This document shows positions 1 through 7,444 of a stretch of DNA of 64,000 bases, piece by piece. Positions within the stretch are counted from its first letter, which is position 1, and the number at the start of each line of letters is the position of its first letter. Below the pieces are notes generated by a model, which searched no databases, was not told the origin of the DNA, and saw only the letters and a program-made list of their open reading frames with translations. Source of the stretch: CAYZBF01 sp964476585 (lineage in GTDB: Bacteria; Hydrothermota; UBA3072); assembly GCA_964476585.1 (NCBI GenBank), contig CAYZBF010000001.1:62001-126000 (forward strand). Direction: 5' to 3'. The translations under genes were made by a program, and so were the position numbers.

Positions 1-775
1 CTGGAATAATTGTGGCTAAAGTGGTGTCGCCATCCTGGTAATATAAAATGCTCAGAGAGTCTCCAATAGCAGGATAAATGTGCCCAGTTATATCGCTCCA
101 ACACTCTATATCTTCACCATCTATTTTTAGTACCCTGGCACCCTCTCGAAGACCAATTCGATAGGCAGGGCCATCTTCGTACACCATCCCAATGACTGGA
201 GAAAACCTGGGCAAGAGTGAGTCAGGATTCAGAGTATCAACAACAACCATCTTCTTTTTCCCATTACGGAGGACCAATACCTCTGAACCATTCTTTAAAT
301 TCTCAGTCACATCATACCACTGAGAAACCTCTTTACCATCAATTTCAAGGATTACATCCCCAGTGAGCAGATTACTCCCCGGTAGTGATTTACTTATTAT
401 ATTAGTGTCAGGTACTTCAATCCCAGCAATACAGAAGATACTGAGACATATCAAGAACCCAAATAGGACATTGGCAAAAGGACCTCCGAATATTGTAGCA
501 ATTCTAACAGCGGAGTTCTTTGAGTAGAATTCATCTTCTCCTCCTTTCATGTCATCGGGCTCCATACCCTTTAATTGTACATATCCTCCGAATGGGATTG
601 CCGCTATCCTGAACTCTGTATCCCTCCGCTTAAAGGAAAACAACTTTGGTCCAAAGCCAATGGAGAACACAGGGACATCAATAGAAGAAGCTTTTGCTAT
701 CAAGAAATGAAATAGTTCATGAACAAAAATAAGTAAACTTAGTGCCAGAATGGCAATAACTATAGAAACAATCAT
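1..775 (-). CDS. rseP: RIP metalloprotease RseP (site-2 protease), 3' end off the window
   Basis: Intramembrane zinc metalloprotease of the inner membrane; the family cleaves anti-sigma factors and signal-peptide remnants. Translating the minus strand from the ATG at 775 gives a first membrane segment with the zinc motif HELFH (residues 19-23), a conserved SIGFGPKL stretch (38-45), a second membrane segment around PFANVLFGF (99-107) and a PDZ domain from about residue 115 with GDVILEIDGKEV (139-150). The frame stays open to base 1, about 258 codons, so the C-terminal part with the second metal-ligand motif is outside the window. The ATG overlaps the dxr stop as ATGA. Last visible gene of the rplM-to-rseP operon. 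The motifs make the family call firm; the substrate is unknown. Confidence 0.93.
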   Translation of the reverse strand, partial: MIVSIVIAILALSLLIFVHELFHFLIAKASSIDVPVFSIGFGPKLFSFKRRDTEFRIAAIPFGGYVQLKGMEPDDMKGGEDEFYSKNSAVRIATIFGGPFANVLFGFLICLSIFCIAGIEVPDTNIISKSLPGSNLLTGDVILEIDGKEVSQWYDVTENLKNGSEVLVLRNGKKKMVVVDTLNPDSLLPRFSPVIGMVYEDGPAYRIGLREGARVLKIDGEDIECWSDITGHIYPAIGDSLSILYYQDGDTTLATIIP

Positions 776-1908
776 TTAATCAATTCCTTGGTAGTCGAAA
801 AAGCCCACCGCTCTGCCTCAATAATATCTTCTACAGTGGGATCTTTAACTACCTTGTGGGATTCTGTAACCTCTATTACAATATCCATAATTCCCCTGAA
901 CCCAATTTTACCAGAAAGAAAAGCATTCACAGCCACCTCGTCTGAGGCAACAAAAACAGCCGGAAGTGTTCCACCTTCCTTTAGCGTATAGAAGGAAAGG
1001 GGAATAAGCGGAAATCTTTCTTGATCAACTTTTAAAAAAGTTAGCGACTCGACATCAGAAATTAATAGTCGCGGAGTAGGTGAACAAATATGTTCTGGAG
1101 CTGTTAGTGCGAATTGAATTGGAATTTTCATATCAGGCTTTGATAACTCTGCGATAATCGAGCCATCTTTGAATTCGACCATTCCGTGGACAATAGACTC
1201 TGGATGTATAACAACCTCGATTTCATCGGGTGATAGATCAAAAAGAACGGATGCCTCAATAATCTCAAGGGCTTTGTTCATTAAGGTCGCAGAATCTATT
1301 GTTATCTTCTTTCCCATCTTCCAGGTGGGATGATTCAAAGCCTGCTGTGGTGTTATTCCATCAAAGGACTTCCTGTTATAAAAAGGACCTCCTGATGCGG
1401 GAAGGATTATTTTTTTTACAGAAGAACGATCAGCACCTAAAAGACACTGATAAATAGCAGAATGTTCACTATCAACTGGTATGAGTTTACCAGCCATATT
1501 GGGTAAGCTTTTCTTTAAGAGGGGGGCATAGGCAACAATGGTCTCTTTATTTGCGGTAGCAACTCTCTTCCCACTTTCCATCGCTTTTATAAGAGGCTCA
1601 TAGGTTAAACTTCCTGCTGATGCTATGACAATTGCATCTATTTCCTCATTTGTGGCCAACTCAATTGTTCCAGGAACACCAGTAAGAGTGGTCCATCTGC
1701 CATCTACCAGATCATCTAATCTTTTTTTATTTTCCGGGAAGAATGTACCTACATAAAGAGGATTGAATTCTTCTGCCTGTTTCACTAATAATGAAATATT
1801 ATTCCCTCCATAGAGAGCAAACACTTCATAATCATCAAGGTTTCTTATAGCCTCAAGGGTATTTCTCCCAACAGAACCAGTAGAACCTAAAACTGCTATT
1901 CTTTTCAT
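772..1908 (-). CDS. dxr: 1-deoxy-D-xylulose 5-phosphate reductoisomerase
   Basis: Catalyses the NADPH-dependent conversion of DXP to 2-C-methyl-D-erythritol 4-phosphate, the committed step of the MEP isoprenoid pathway in the cytosol. The 378-residue length is usual. Visible motifs are the NADPH loop GSTGSVG (residues 8-14), ANKE (119-122), the metal and substrate segment PVDSEHSA (144-151), SGGPF (172-176), NHPTWKMG (192-199), DSATLMNK (205-212) and HPESIVHG (235-242). It overlaps cdsA by 4 bases upstream and rseP by 4 bases downstream, so it is translationally coupled in the operon. UppS and CdsA upstream use isoprenoid and lipid intermediates, the usual gene neighbourhood. Nothing appears damaged. 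Confidence 0.97.
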   Translation of the reverse strand: MKRIAVLGSTGSVGRNTLEAIRNLDDYEVFALYGGNNISLLVKQAEEFNPLYVGTFFPENKKRLDDLVDGRWTTLTGVPGTIELATNEEIDAIVIASAGSLTYEPLIKAMESGKRVATANKETIVAYAPLLKKSLPNMAGKLIPVDSEHSAIYQCLLGADRSSVKKIILPASGGPFYNRKSFDGITPQQALNHPTWKMGKKITIDSATLMNKALEIIEASVLFDLSPDEIEVVIHPESIVHGMVEFKDGSIIAELSKPDMKIPIQFALTAPEHICSPTPRLLISDVESLTFLKVDQERFPLIPLSFYTLKEGGTLPAVFVASDEVAVNAFLSGKIGFRGIMDIVIEVTESHKVVKDPTVEDIIEAERWAFSTTKELIK

Positions 1909-2735
1909 CTTACTGCAAAGAAGCGTAGATAATAATAGATTAATGGAGCTGTAAAGAGGAGACTGTCAAATCGATCAAGGAACCCGCCATGTCCGGGAAT
2001 AGTAGTAGACACATCCTTTATCTCAACATCCCTCTTTATCATTGATTCCACCAGATCCCCTACGGGTGCCACAATTGCGGTTCCAAAACCCAGTGCTGTG
2101 CAATCGAACCAGGAAAGATAGGGAGCATATAGCTGCTGGTAGATAAATGCAGAGATAACAGCTCCAGCTGCTCCACCTATAACACCTTCCCACGTTTTAT
2201 TGGGAGAAATGGAAGGAAATAATAGTCTTCTGCCAAAACGTCTGCCTGTAAAGAAAGCCATAGTATCATTACTCCAGGTAAGAACAAACGGAAGGAGGGA
2301 AAGGCTGGTACCCAGTCTGATTGTAATATTGAAAATATTAGTGTAAACAATAGGTTCAAGCACTCTTGGCATCTGCATAAGGAGAACAAGATGACTTAAT
2401 AACCATCCCACATATATAACTCCAAATACAGTTCCGGAGATGTGAAATATAGCTTCCTCTTTCTTTCTGCGACACAACTCTGCAATTGCCACTATAATAA
2501 CAAGCATAGTGATAGTAAAAACAGTAAAGAGATGACTATGGAAATAGGCATTTAAACCAAGAGCTAGAGAGGATAGAACAGCAAGAGATTTATATGGAGC
2601 AAGACCCCTCTGCCTCAGTATGTCACAAAATTCATACACACCAAGGAATATTCCCAGTTCAACAAGAACGAGGAAATAAATATCTCCCGCCCAGGCAATG
2701 AGTAATAATGACGGAACGAACAGGATTGCAGTCAC
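1905..2735 (-). CDS. cdsA: Phosphatidate cytidylyltransferase
   Basis: Integral membrane enzyme that makes CDP-diacylglycerol from phosphatidic acid and CTP, the branch point of phospholipid synthesis. The 276 residues form about eight hydrophobic segments and end with the CdsA signature region: SPNKTWEGVIGG, then KRDVEIKD, then IPGHGGFLDRFDSLLF. The assigned start is the GTG at 2735. The usual short basic N-terminus is visible in frame just upstream (residues NLLRRW) but has no ATG, GTG or TTG, so the start is either this GTG or a non-canonical codon. The uppS stop lies 17 bases upstream and no clear ribosome-binding site is seen, suggesting coupling. It overlaps dxr by 4 bases. Confidence 0.95.
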   Translation of the reverse strand: MTAILFVPSLLLIAWAGDIYFLVLVELGIFLGVYEFCDILRQRGLAPYKSLAVLSSLALGLNAYFHSHLFTVFTITMLVIIVAIAELCRRKKEEAIFHISGTVFGVIYVGWLLSHLVLLMQMPRVLEPIVYTNIFNITIRLGTSLSLLPFVLTWSNDTMAFFTGRRFGRRLLFPSISPNKTWEGVIGGAAGAVISAFIYQQLYAPYLSWFDCTALGFGTAIVAPVGDLVESMIKRDVEIKDVSTTIPGHGGFLDRFDSLLFTAPLIYYYLRFFAVR

Positions 2736-2752
2736 CCATCGTCTGAGTAGAT

Positions 2753-3436
2753 TTATCTTACTTTCCCGAATTTCCTCTCCCTTTTTTGATATGAGTTAAC
2801 TGCTTTTATAAAGTCACTTTTCTCGAAATCAGGCCATAGAGTCGGAGTGAAGTATAGTTCGGTATAGGCTATCTCGTAGAGCAGAAAATTTGAGATACGT
2901 ACCTCACCACTGGTTCGTATAAGCAGATCCGGATCAGGTATATCGGGAAGATAAAGAAATTCTCTAAAGGTCTCTGCATTGACCTTCCTCGTTTCCTGAA
3001 CAGCTTTATTTACAGCATCTACCAATTCTTCTCTCCCACTATAATTAAGTGCAATAATAAGATTCAAATCTTCGAAATTCTTCGTCTGCTCCTGGATCCA
3101 GTAAATCTTCTCCTGAACCCTATCCGGAAGATGTTTCAATCTACCTAGGAATCTAACCCTGACTTTGTATTTCTTCAATCTATCAACCTCTTCTCCTATT
3201 ACCTTAGTAAAGAGCCTCATTAAGCCATCTACCTCTTTTTTAGGACGATTCCAATTCTCAGTTGAAAAAGTATATAGGGTAAGATACCTGACATTTAAAT
3301 CAAGACTTGCTTCAATTACCCTTCTCACAGCGTGGACTCCTGCGCGGTGACCCTGCAGGCGGTGAAGTCCCCTCTTCTTGGCCCAACGACCGTTCCCATC
3401 CATAATAATAGCTACGTGGGTGGGAATATTATCCAT
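2753..3436 (-). CDS. uppS: Undecaprenyl diphosphate synthase (cis-prenyltransferase)
   Basis: Condenses isopentenyl diphosphate units onto farnesyl diphosphate to make the C55 lipid carrier used for peptidoglycan and surface glycans. The N-terminus has the catalytic block MDGNGRWA with the essential Asp at residue 13. The C-terminal signature RTSGEVRISNFLLYEIAYTE is intact. At 227 residues it is slightly shorter than many family members, but no domain is missing. The ATG overlaps the end of frr through an 8-base ATGGATAA junction, so translation is probably coupled. It sits in the classic frr-uppS-cdsA-dxr-rseP order. Confidence 0.96.
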   Translation of the reverse strand: MDNIPTHVAIIMDGNGRWAKKRGLHRLQGHRAGVHAVRRVIEASLDLNVRYLTLYTFSTENWNRPKKEVDGLMRLFTKVIGEEVDRLKKYKVRVRFLGRLKHLPDRVQEKIYWIQEQTKNFEDLNLIIALNYSGREELVDAVNKAVQETRKVNAETFREFLYLPDIPDPDLLIRTSGEVRISNFLLYEIAYTELYFTPTLWPDFEKSDFIKAVNSYQKRERKFGKVR

Positions 3437-3986
3437 TCAATATCTCTTCTTCCTTCTTTATCAAAAGATCATCAATCTTTTGGGTATAGTAATCGGTAAT
3501 ATCCTGAATCTCATCCCTATCCCTCATTGCGCTATCTTCTGATATCTCTCCATCCTTTTCCATGGTTTGAACCTTTTTAAGAATATCCCTTCGAATATTT
3601 CTTAAAGAGACTTTCCCATCTTCTGCTAATCTCCGGACCAAATTCTTTAGCTCTTCCATTCTCTCATCGGTAAGAGGGGGAATCGGGATACGAAGAACCG
3701 TTCCATCATTTGAAGGATTCAATCCGAGATCAGAACCCTGGAGCGCCTTATCTATTAGTTCAATGGCATTTTCATCATAGGGATGAACGACTATGAGGTG
3801 TGGATCGGGGGTTGCAATCGAGGCAAGCTGGTTTAAGGGAGTTTTAGTACCATAATATTCTACCTTAATATTCTCGATAAGTGCAGGAGATGCGCGACCT
3901 GTCTTAATACTGGCGAATTCATCAAAAACAATAGAGACCGTCTTTTCCATCTTGGCGACCATCTCTTTTTTTAGCTCCTTATCCAT
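3429..3986 (-). CDS. frr: Ribosome recycling factor
   Basis: Splits post-termination ribosomes together with EF-G. The start is placed at the ATG at 3986 because AAGGAGGGG lies 3-5 bases upstream and the product then has the usual 185 residues (MDKELKKEM...); a longer in-frame start at 4013 would add nine residues and has no such site. The family segment FASIKTGRASPALIE and the C-terminal KKEEEILNG helix are present. The start overlaps the pyrH stop through ATGGATAA, and the same 8-base arrangement is reused where frr meets uppS. Confidence 0.96.
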   Translation of the reverse strand: MDKELKKEMVAKMEKTVSIVFDEFASIKTGRASPALIENIKVEYYGTKTPLNQLASIATPDPHLIVVHPYDENAIELIDKALQGSDLGLNPSNDGTVLRIPIPPLTDERMEELKNLVRRLAEDGKVSLRNIRRDILKKVQTMEKDGEISEDSAMRDRDEIQDITDYYTQKIDDLLIKKEEEILNG

Positions 3987-4713
3987 TGGCCCCTCCTTCG
4001 ATAATGGTTCCAATTTCCTCTCCTTTTATCACTCTTTCTATATTACCTGGAATCGTAGCATTAAATACAATTATTGGGAGAGCATGAGCCCATGCCATAG
4101 AGAATGCAGTTAAATCCATTATCTCCAGACCTTTATTTATAGCTTTTTTATATGTAATCTCTCTAAATAAATGGGCATCTTTGGAAGTTAGCGGATCTTT
4201 ATCATATACACCATCTACTTTAGTGGCTTTCAATAGGACATCGGCACTCAATTGTAGAGCACGGAGAACGGATGCAGTATCCGTAGTAAAGTATGGATTC
4301 CCTGTACCCCCCACAAAAATCAACACATGGTTCCTGGAAAGTAGATACTCCACTCTAATTCGGTTATATGGTTCCCCTATTGAGGGTGAGATAGGAATTG
4401 CAGAAAATATGGTGCTTGGAACTCCTTTCTCTTTTAGGAGAGTAGAAAGCACTCCACCGTTTATTAAAGTAGCCTCCATACCCAGTTCATCGAGTTGTTC
4501 CTGGGGCAAGTGAGATTTCCTTGAATCTTTCGCTCCTCGTATTATATTTCCTCCACCAACAATAATACCAACCTTTACGCCCATCTCACAGACTCTTTTT
4601 ATCTCTTCAGTTATAGATTCTAAATATTCAAAGGAAAGAGGCTTGTCTTTACCTTGAAAAAACTCTCCGCTTATTTTTAGGAGGACCCTGTTAAGCTTTA
4701 GTTTATTCGCCAA
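3979..4713 (-). CDS. pyrH: UMP kinase
   Basis: Phosphorylates UMP to UDP with ATP; it is a hexameric amino-acid-kinase-fold enzyme regulated by UTP and GTP in relatives. The N-terminal glycine-rich block NRVLLKISGEFFQG, the IVGGGNIIRG segment and VFVGGTGNPYFTTDTA-type nucleotide region are visible. No ATG is available. I chose the TTG at 4713 (about 244 residues) because GAAAGG lies just upstream and the N-terminus then matches relatives; a TTG at 4728 is in frame but has no ribosome-binding site. The start lies inside tsf and the gene overlaps frr by 8 bases. The gene call is firm; the exact start is not. Confidence 0.95.
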   Translation of the reverse strand: MANKLKLNRVLLKISGEFFQGKDKPLSFEYLESITEEIKRVCEMGVKVGIIVGGGNIIRGAKDSRKSHLPQEQLDELGMEATLINGGVLSTLLKEKGVPSTIFSAIPISPSIGEPYNRIRVEYLLSRNHVLIFVGGTGNPYFTTDTASVLRALQLSADVLLKATKVDGVYDKDPLTSKDAHLFREITYKKAINKGLEIMDLTAFSMAWAHALPIIVFNATIPGNIERVIKGEEIGTIIEGGANG

Positions 4714-5308
4714 CCTGGAACCTTTCAAAGCGTTTGACTACTATATTCTCACCAATCACTGAAATTTTCTCCTTTATCAGATCCCCAATTGTGATTGTTG
4801 GCTCTCTAAAGTAATCTTGCTCTAAAAGGACAACATCTTTATAGAACTTCTCAAATTTACTCTCTACAATCTTCTTCTGTATCTCTTCTGGCTTTTTCAT
4901 TCTTTTCGCCTGTTCTTCGTAGATTGATAGTTCCTCTTCGATAATGTCCTTAGGAACAGACTCCCTGTCAACAGCAATCGGGTCATAAGCGACAACCTGC
5001 ATTGCAATATTCTTAGCCAGTTTCTTAAACTCTTCGGTTCTGGCCACAAAATCAGTCTCACAATTAAGCTCGACAAGGGCACCAAGCTGATCACCCGGAT
5101 GAATATAGGCTGTGATAACGCCCTCTCCAGCCTCCCGTCCCATCTTCTTCGAGGCCTTTGCTATTCCCCTCTCCCTTAAGATATGAATAGCCTTATCAAT
5201 ATCTCCATCTGATTCTATCAGAGCATTTTTACAATCTAGAATCCCAGCATTAGTCTTTGCTCTGAGTTTTTTTATAACTTCAATATTTACATCACTTACC
5301 GAAGCCAC
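4703..5308 (-). CDS. tsf: Elongation factor Ts
   Basis: Guanine-nucleotide exchange factor for EF-Tu. The 201-residue protein is the short, Thermus-like form with a single core repeat. It has the N-terminal UBA-like segment (DVNIEVIKKLRAKTNAGILD, about residues 6-25) and the exchange motif TDFVART (85-91). The start codon is GTG at 5308, preceded by GAGGAGG at good spacing. The 117-base gap to rpsB holds no further gene. It overlaps the pyrH start, consistent with the conserved rpsB-tsf-pyrH-frr order. Confidence 0.96.
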   Translation of the reverse strand: MASVSDVNIEVIKKLRAKTNAGILDCKNALIESDGDIDKAIHILRERGIAKASKKMGREAGEGVITAYIHPGDQLGALVELNCETDFVARTEEFKKLAKNIAMQVVAYDPIAVDRESVPKDIIEEELSIYEEQAKRMKKPEEIQKKIVESKFEKFYKDVVLLEQDYFREPTITIGDLIKEKISVIGENIVVKRFERFQVGE

Positions 5309-5425
5309 TTTTGCCTCCTCTTCGAAAGATTGGCTGATAACTCCTACCCTTTAACTTTTCGAACCTCTAATCTAAACATAAGGAAATTTTTTATTCAGAT
5401 ATACTACCAAAAACTAGTTGTAAGC

Positions 5426-6139
5426 TTAACTCTCAGATTCAGAAGGCTCTTTCTCTAATCTACTCCGGCCTTCAACTATTGCCGTTTCAATTACACTGGT
5501 TATTAGCCTTATTGATTCTATTGCATCATCATTGGCAGGAATGGGGTAATTGACTAAATCAGGATCGGAGTTAGTATCTATAATTGCAACTACTGGGATT
5601 TCAAGAAGATGAGCCTCTTTAATAGCGATATCCTCATTGATCACATCTACAACATAGAGAACGTCAGGCACTCTTTCCATATTCCGAATCCCTTTGAAAT
5701 GGTGCGCCATTTTATCCCGTTTTCTCTTCAAGCGTATCTGCTCTTTCTTGGAAAGTTCCTCGAACTCCTCCCGTTCAATTTGTTCACAGAGTTCATTATA
5801 CTTATTTATACTTCTCCTGATTACATTGAAATTGGTAAGTGTTCCTCCTAACCAACGTTCATTCACATATGGAATTCCACCACGGAGAGCTGACTCTTCA
5901 ATCAAATCTGCAGATTGTTTCTTGGTTCCCACAAAAAGGAATTCAGCTCCCTCCGCAGCCGCATTAGACACCACACTATATGCTTCCCGTAAAAGTTGCA
6001 CAGATTTTCTAAGATCAATAATATGTAATCCATTCTTCTGGGTATAGATGTAAGGCTTCATCTTTGGATTCCAACTACTCTGCTTATGACCAAAATGAGC
6101 CCTTGCATCTAAAAGATCTTTAAACTGCAATAGTGCCAC
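5426..6139 (-). CDS. rpsB: 30S ribosomal protein S2
   Basis: Structural protein of the small subunit, needed for S1 recruitment in relatives. The 237 residues begin with LLDARAHFGHKQSSWNPKM and contain the family blocks FVGTKKQSADLIEESA, YVNERWLGGTLTNF and VDVINEDIAIKEAHLLEIPV. The C-terminal tail is acidic (EKEPSESES). Translation begins at GTG 6139 with GTAGGAGG upstream. It lies 9 bases after rpsI and upstream of tsf in the ribosomal operon. Confidence 0.97.
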   Translation of the reverse strand: MALLQFKDLLDARAHFGHKQSSWNPKMKPYIYTQKNGLHIIDLRKSVQLLREAYSVVSNAAAEGAEFLFVGTKKQSADLIEESALRGGIPYVNERWLGGTLTNFNVIRRSINKYNELCEQIEREEFEELSKKEQIRLKRKRDKMAHHFKGIRNMERVPDVLYVVDVINEDIAIKEAHLLEIPVVAIIDTNSDPDLVNYPIPANDDAIESIRLITSVIETAIVEGRSRLEKEPSESES

Positions 6140-6148
6140 TTAATCCTC

Positions 6149-6538
6149 CTACCTCTTTGAGTGTTGGGAAGCCTTTCGAGCTTTTTTGAGACCATATTTT
6201 TTCCTTTCTTTAACTCGGGCATCTCTCGTTAAGTAACCTGCATCTTTCAGTGGTTTCTTATTCTCAGGATTTATCAAGGTAAGTCCTTTTGCGATAGAAT
6301 GGCGTATTGCCTCTGTCTGTCCTGAAACACCTCCACCCTTTACTATGATTTTTATGTCAAATTTGTTAAGTGCATTTACTATCTCAAGTGGTTTTCTCAC
6401 TTCTTCTACAAAACGGCCAATCCTTAGATATTCCTTTATCGGTCTCTTGTTGACCGTAATCTTACCATTACCAGGATAGAAACAAGCAGTAGCTACTGCT
6501 TCCTTCCTTTTCCCTGCAACTAAAGTCAACTCTTCCAT
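6149..6538 (-). CDS. rpsI: 30S ribosomal protein S9
   Basis: Small-subunit protein whose C-terminal tail reaches the P-site tRNA. The start is set at the ATG at 6538 (129 residues, MEELTLVAGKRKEAVA). A five-residue longer frame would begin at a TTG at 6553 that is itself part of the GGAGG ribosome-binding site, so it is unlikely. The body carries GGGVSGQTEAIRHSIAKGL and the basic tail KARKASQHSKR, ending in the conserved Lys-Arg. Only 4 bases separate it from rplM, its usual partner. Confidence 0.97.
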   Translation of the reverse strand: MEELTLVAGKRKEAVATACFYPGNGKITVNKRPIKEYLRIGRFVEEVRKPLEIVNALNKFDIKIIVKGGGVSGQTEAIRHSIAKGLTLINPENKKPLKDAGYLTRDARVKERKKYGLKKARKASQHSKR

Positions 6539-6542
6539 ACTA

Positions 6543-6977
6543 CTATCCTCCAAGTTCTAACTCTTTTGGGTTCTGCGCTTGGTGGGAATGCTCCTCACCT
6601 CTGTAAACCTTCAGTTTCTTTATCATTTTTCTACCGAGTTTGTTTTTGGGCAACATTCCAGAAACTGCATGAATAATAATGCTCTCAGGATTCTTTTCTA
6701 CTTTCTTCGAAAAAGGAACTTCCTTAAGTTTACCAATATACCCACTGTGATGACGATATAATTTCTGCTCTTCCTTCTTGCCGGTTAGCATCACTTTCTC
6801 TGCATTTAAAACTATAACATAATCCCCATTATCTACATGTGGCGTAAAATTTGGCTTGTGTTTGCCTCGCAAAACTGATGCTATCTGGGAGGCTGCCCTG
6901 CCTAAAGGTTTATCTTTAATATCTATAACCCACCAATTTCTTTGCACGTCTTCTTTCCTTAGTGAAAATGTTCGCAT
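6543..6977 (-). CDS. rplM: 50S ribosomal protein L13
   Basis: Early-assembling large-subunit protein and first gene of the ten-gene minus-strand operon. The 144 residues contain the family blocks WWVIDIKDKPLGRAASQIAS, HKPNFTPHVDNGDYVIVLNA and HAVSGMLPKNKLGRKMIKKL. The ATG at 6977 follows GGAGAG at three bases. A consensus promoter lies about 60 bases further upstream at 7041-7068, giving an untranslated leader of roughly 57 bases. That leader could carry autogenous control as in other L13 operons, but I see no recognisable structure. Confidence 0.97.
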   Translation of the reverse strand: MRTFSLRKEDVQRNWWVIDIKDKPLGRAASQIASVLRGKHKPNFTPHVDNGDYVIVLNAEKVMLTGKKEEQKLYRHHSGYIGKLKEVPFSKKVEKNPESIIIHAVSGMLPKNKLGRKMIKKLKVYRGEEHSHQAQNPKELELGG

Positions 6978-7040
6978 TCACTCTCCTTTCTTTTATTACT
7001 TCCTTATATATAAACAAGCAAACCAAATTCCTACCGGTTT

Positions 7041-7068
7041 ATTATATAGTAAAAAAAACTTTTGTCAA
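7041..7068 (-). promoter_or_regulatory. Consensus sigma-70 promoter of the rplM operon
   Basis: On the minus strand TTGACA (7068-7063) and TATAAT (7046-7041) are separated by 16 bases; both hexamers are perfect. The predicted transcription start is near 7034, leaving a leader of about 57 bases before rplM. This is the best promoter in the window, as expected for ribosomal genes. Confidence 0.85.
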
Positions 7069-7099
7069 GAAGTGTTTTTGTGTAACATTTATCTACCAA

Positions 7100-7400
7100 T
7101 AGATTGCAACAGATAAAAAGTATTCGTCACAGTGAAAACATAGGGACAGTCGCTTCGCTCCAATGCAAAATGCAATGGGACGCAGATTTACGCAGAAAAG
7201 CGCTGATAAAAAATTATATAAATAATTTCAGACTAACACACCAACCCACCAACTTATAAGAGTGTCGAGTATCTAGCATCGAGAATCCAGTATCTTTCAC
7301 TTAATCCTTAATCCCTGCTTCTCTTATCAAACCTCTCCTAATCCATAATCCAAAACTAAAAACCTTGAAACCTTGAATTCTCGACCCCTTAAACCCTTAA
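7100..7400. repeat. Divergent intergenic region made of degenerate repeat phrases
   Basis: No gene is seen between the rplM promoter and the proS promoter. The DNA consists of short phrases that recur elsewhere in the window: GTCGCTTCGCTCC at 7149-7161 (its reverse complement is at 15118-15130), a CGCAGATTTACGCAG phrase near 7180, ACCAACCCACCAACTT near 7241, TAATCCTTAATCCC near 7303, and CTTGAAACCTT at 7364-7374 (also at 20319, 25266 and 63399). It looks like accumulated repeat debris rather than coding sequence. Confidence 0.6.
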
Positions 7401-7410
7401 GATTGTTAGG

Positions 7411-7438
7411 TTGACTTATTCTTAAAACACGTTATATA
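7411..7438 (+). promoter_or_regulatory. Promoter of proS, probably giving a leaderless mRNA
   Basis: TTGACT (7411-7416) and TATATA (7433-7438) are 16 bases apart. The -10 box ends only 6 bases before the GTG start of proS at 7445, so transcription would begin at or next to the start codon, and no ribosome-binding site lies between them. Confidence 0.6.
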
Positions 7439-7444
7439 TACACC

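Noticed and set aside
6543..6553. Longer rpsI start at TTG 6553
   Set aside because: That TTG is part of the GGAGG site serving the ATG at 6538.
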